In this document: positions 7,041 to 7,495 of the stretch, piece after piece | Position numbering within the stretch: position 1 is the first letter of the stretch | Layout of the letters: each line of letters starts with the position of its first letter | DNA from: Spirochaetales bacterium | GTDB taxonomy: Bacteria; Spirochaetota; Spirochaetia; SZUA-6 | Direction of reading: 5' to 3' | NCBI GenBank assembly: GCA_003233545.1 | Contig: QILZ01000360.1 | Location: forward strand, 1 to 7,495 | Length of the DNA stretch: 7,495 nucleotides | Program-made: the position numbers and the translations under genes | Notes under the pieces: generated by a model | The model's database searches: none | The model's input: the letters and a program-made list of their open reading frames with translations, nothing else | What the model was told of the DNA's origin: nothing

Positions 7041-7058
7041 ATTCTCATATTAGAGAAT
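7041..7058. promoter_or_regulatory. 18-bp inverted repeat upstream of the hdr promoter (site 1)
   Basis: ATTCTC (7041-7046), a 6-nt spacer, then GAGAAT (7053-7058) form a perfect 6-bp-arm palindrome. Its centre is roughly 66 bp upstream of the predicted hdr transcription start, a position used by activators. The 6-6-6 layout resembles sites of dimeric helix-turn-helix regulators, but the arm sequence does not match the FNR or CRP consensus, so no regulator is named. Confidence 0.35.
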
Positions 7059-7070
7059 AAAAGACTGAAT

Positions 7071-7088
7071 ATGAAAGATTATTTTCAT
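7071..7088. promoter_or_regulatory. 18-bp inverted repeat upstream of the hdr promoter (site 2)
   Basis: ATGAAA (7071-7076), a 6-nt spacer, then TTTCAT (7083-7088) make a second perfect palindrome with the same arm and spacer lengths as the one at 7041-7058. The two centres are 30 bp apart, close to three helical turns, so proteins bound to both would sit on about the same face of the DNA. The arm sequences differ between the two, which weakens the idea of one shared regulator. Confidence 0.3.
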
Positions 7089-7137
7089 CAACAAATCGAA
7101 TTCATCATACTAATCAGCCGATAATGATTTTTTTATT

Positions 7138-7279
7138 GCCATGGACAGTGCATGGCTCTTTTGCCTCCATGGCCCCCTGTGTCAGGATAGATGTCGCGTG
7201 TAGGAGGAGTAGGGCTGTTAACTTATGGGTGGTAGAAATTAAAGTATTTGGCGGCTTGCCGGAATTGCGAAGCTATTCC
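7138..7279. other. GC-rich structured island: possible mobile-element remnant or ncRNA
   Basis: GC content jumps to about 51% over 7141-7260 (61 of 120 bases), while 7021-7080 has about 22%. The island contains CCATGG twice (7139-7144, 7167-7172), a hairpin GCCATG / CATGGC (7138-7143, 7151-7156, 7-nt loop) and an overlapping alternative CATGG / CCATG (7151-7155, 7167-7171). It ends with another stem at 7261-7279. Plus-strand frame 7124-7300 is open for 58 codons but lacks a ribosome binding site and any family I know. The composition shift and nested repeats suggest a decayed insertion-sequence end, a dispersed repeat or a structured RNA. I cannot tell which. Confidence 0.35.
7261..7279. repeat. 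Compact hairpin upstream of typA
   Basis: GGAAT (7261-7265) pairs with ATTCC (7275-7279). Inside it, after one T-T mismatch, GC (7267-7268) pairs with GC (7272-7273) around a GAA loop. This gives seven pairs in 19 nt. No T-run follows on either strand, so it is not an ordinary intrinsic terminator. It marks the right edge of the GC-rich island. Confidence 0.4.
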
Positions 7280-7312
7280 ATGACAAATCATAATAAATAA
7301 TAGAATTATCCT

Positions 7313-7340
7313 TGTATAAATTCCATTTAACCTGTATAAT
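7313..7340 (+). promoter_or_regulatory. Candidate promoter of typA
   Basis: A perfect TATAAT lies at 7335-7340, with TTGTAT (7313-7318, three of six matches) 16 nt upstream. If used, the transcript would start near 7347 and leave almost no leader. An alternative is ATGACA (7280-7285) with TAGAAT (7301-7306), spacing 15 nt, which would start near 7313 and keep the ribosome binding site. The sequence alone does not decide between them. Confidence 0.35.
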
Positions 7341-7348
7341 TAGGTTAA
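7327..7348. promoter_or_regulatory. Perfect palindrome over the typA -10 box and ribosome binding site
   Basis: TTAACCT (7327-7333) and AGGTTAA (7342-7348) are perfect inverted arms of 7 bp around an 8-nt spacer that contains TATAAT. The right arm includes the AGG (7342-7344) that is the only ribosome binding site for typA, 6 nt before its ATG. As DNA it could be a repressor operator over the promoter. As RNA, if transcription begins upstream, it would fold into a hairpin hiding the ribosome binding site. Either would control typA. Confidence 0.55.
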
Positions 7349-7350
7349 TC

Positions 7351-7495
7351 ATGGAAAAGATATACAACTCGTCTATTCGCAATATCGCTATTATTGCACA
7401 TGTTGATCATGGGAAGACAACACTGGTCGATCAGATGTTTAAGCAGAGTGGTCTCTTTCGAAAGGGCCAGGAAGTTGATGAGAGAATCATGGACA
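7351..7495 (+). CDS. typA: Translational GTPase TypA/BipA (N-terminal fragment)
   Basis: Forty-eight codons are visible before the right edge. After a short MEKIYNSS lead the protein reads IRNIAIIAHVDHGKTTLVDQ, which contains the P-loop AHVDHGKT (residues 16-23) of translation-factor GTPases. The following KQSGLFRKGQEVDERIMD is characteristic of TypA/BipA rather than LepA or EF-G. TypA is a ribosome-associated GTPase involved in 50S assembly and stress adaptation, notably growth at low temperature in E. coli. The ATG at 7351 is preceded by TTAGG (7340-7344). It is transcribed away from the hdr operon and has no evident functional link to it. The full gene would be about 600 codons, so over 90% lies outside the window. 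Confidence 0.93.
   Translation, partial: MEKIYNSSIRNIAIIAHVDHGKTTLVDQMFKQSGLFRKGQEVDERIMD

Larger units (their letters stand above)
6558..7350. other. Divergent intergenic region between hdrC and typA
   Basis: This 793-nt stretch separates the leftward hdr-mvh operon from rightward typA. From right to left it holds the typA operator-like palindrome and promoter candidates (7280-7348), a GC-rich structured island (about 7138-7279), two inverted repeats (7041-7058, 7071-7088), the main hdr promoter (6990-7018), and a long AT-rich leader (6558 to about 6983) with one plausible small ORF (6686-6859). I see no tRNA, rRNA, CRISPR array or complete insertion sequence in it. I also see no convincing intrinsic terminator on either strand, as expected between divergent starts. 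Confidence 0.8.

Noticed and set aside
7124..7300. 58-codon plus-strand ORF through the GC-rich island
   Set aside because: There is no ribosome binding site before the ATG, the product resembles nothing I know, and the frame passes through repeats and hairpins; more likely a non-coding remnant.

Overview
The window looks like part of a chromosome from an anaerobic bacterium. Bacterial rather than archaeal origin is suggested by a typA/bipA start at the right edge, sigma70-like promoter hexamers and Shine-Dalgarno sites. Gene content (soluble Hdr plus Mvh-type hydrogenase) fits a sulfate reducer, syntroph or acetogen. A Desulfobacterota-like host is a guess from gene content only.

Positions 1-6557 are one leftward operon on the minus strand. 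In transcription order it runs hdrC, hdrB, a giant hdrA fusion, mvhD, a 64-codon gene of unknown function, and mvhG, which runs off the left edge. Spacing is tight: hdrC/hdrB share ATGA, hdrB/hdrA overlap by 8 nt, and hdrA/mvhD are 3 nt apart. The products should form a cytoplasmic flavin-based electron bifurcating (or confurcating) complex. Hydrogenase MvhG (with a large subunit presumed outside the window) feeds MvhD, which feeds HdrA. HdrA splits electrons between low-potential ferredoxin and the HdrC-HdrB disulfide-reductase arm.

The standout is the 1479-residue HdrA. It has a first HdrA core without its own N-terminal domain or C-terminal ferredoxin. A complete NfnB/GltD/SfrB-like NAD(P)H oxidoreductase module is inserted between the two cluster motifs of that core's internal ferredoxin. 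A second HdrA with the classical N-terminal domain and C-terminal 2[4Fe-4S] ferredoxin follows. One chain therefore carries three predicted FAD sites and a pyridine-nucleotide site, so NAD(P)H could be a fourth redox partner beside H2, ferredoxin and the HdrB substrate.

Positions 6558-7350 form a 793-nt divergent intergenic region. It holds a near-consensus leftward promoter (TTGACA-N17-TATAGT) that gives hdrC a leader of about 425 nt, and a possible 57-codon membrane-peptide ORF inside that leader. Two 18-bp inverted repeats of identical geometry lie upstream of the promoter. A GC-rich structured island near 7138-7279 sits in AT-rich surroundings. A perfect 7-bp-arm palindrome lies just before typA, which starts at 7351 on the plus strand and is cut by the right edge.
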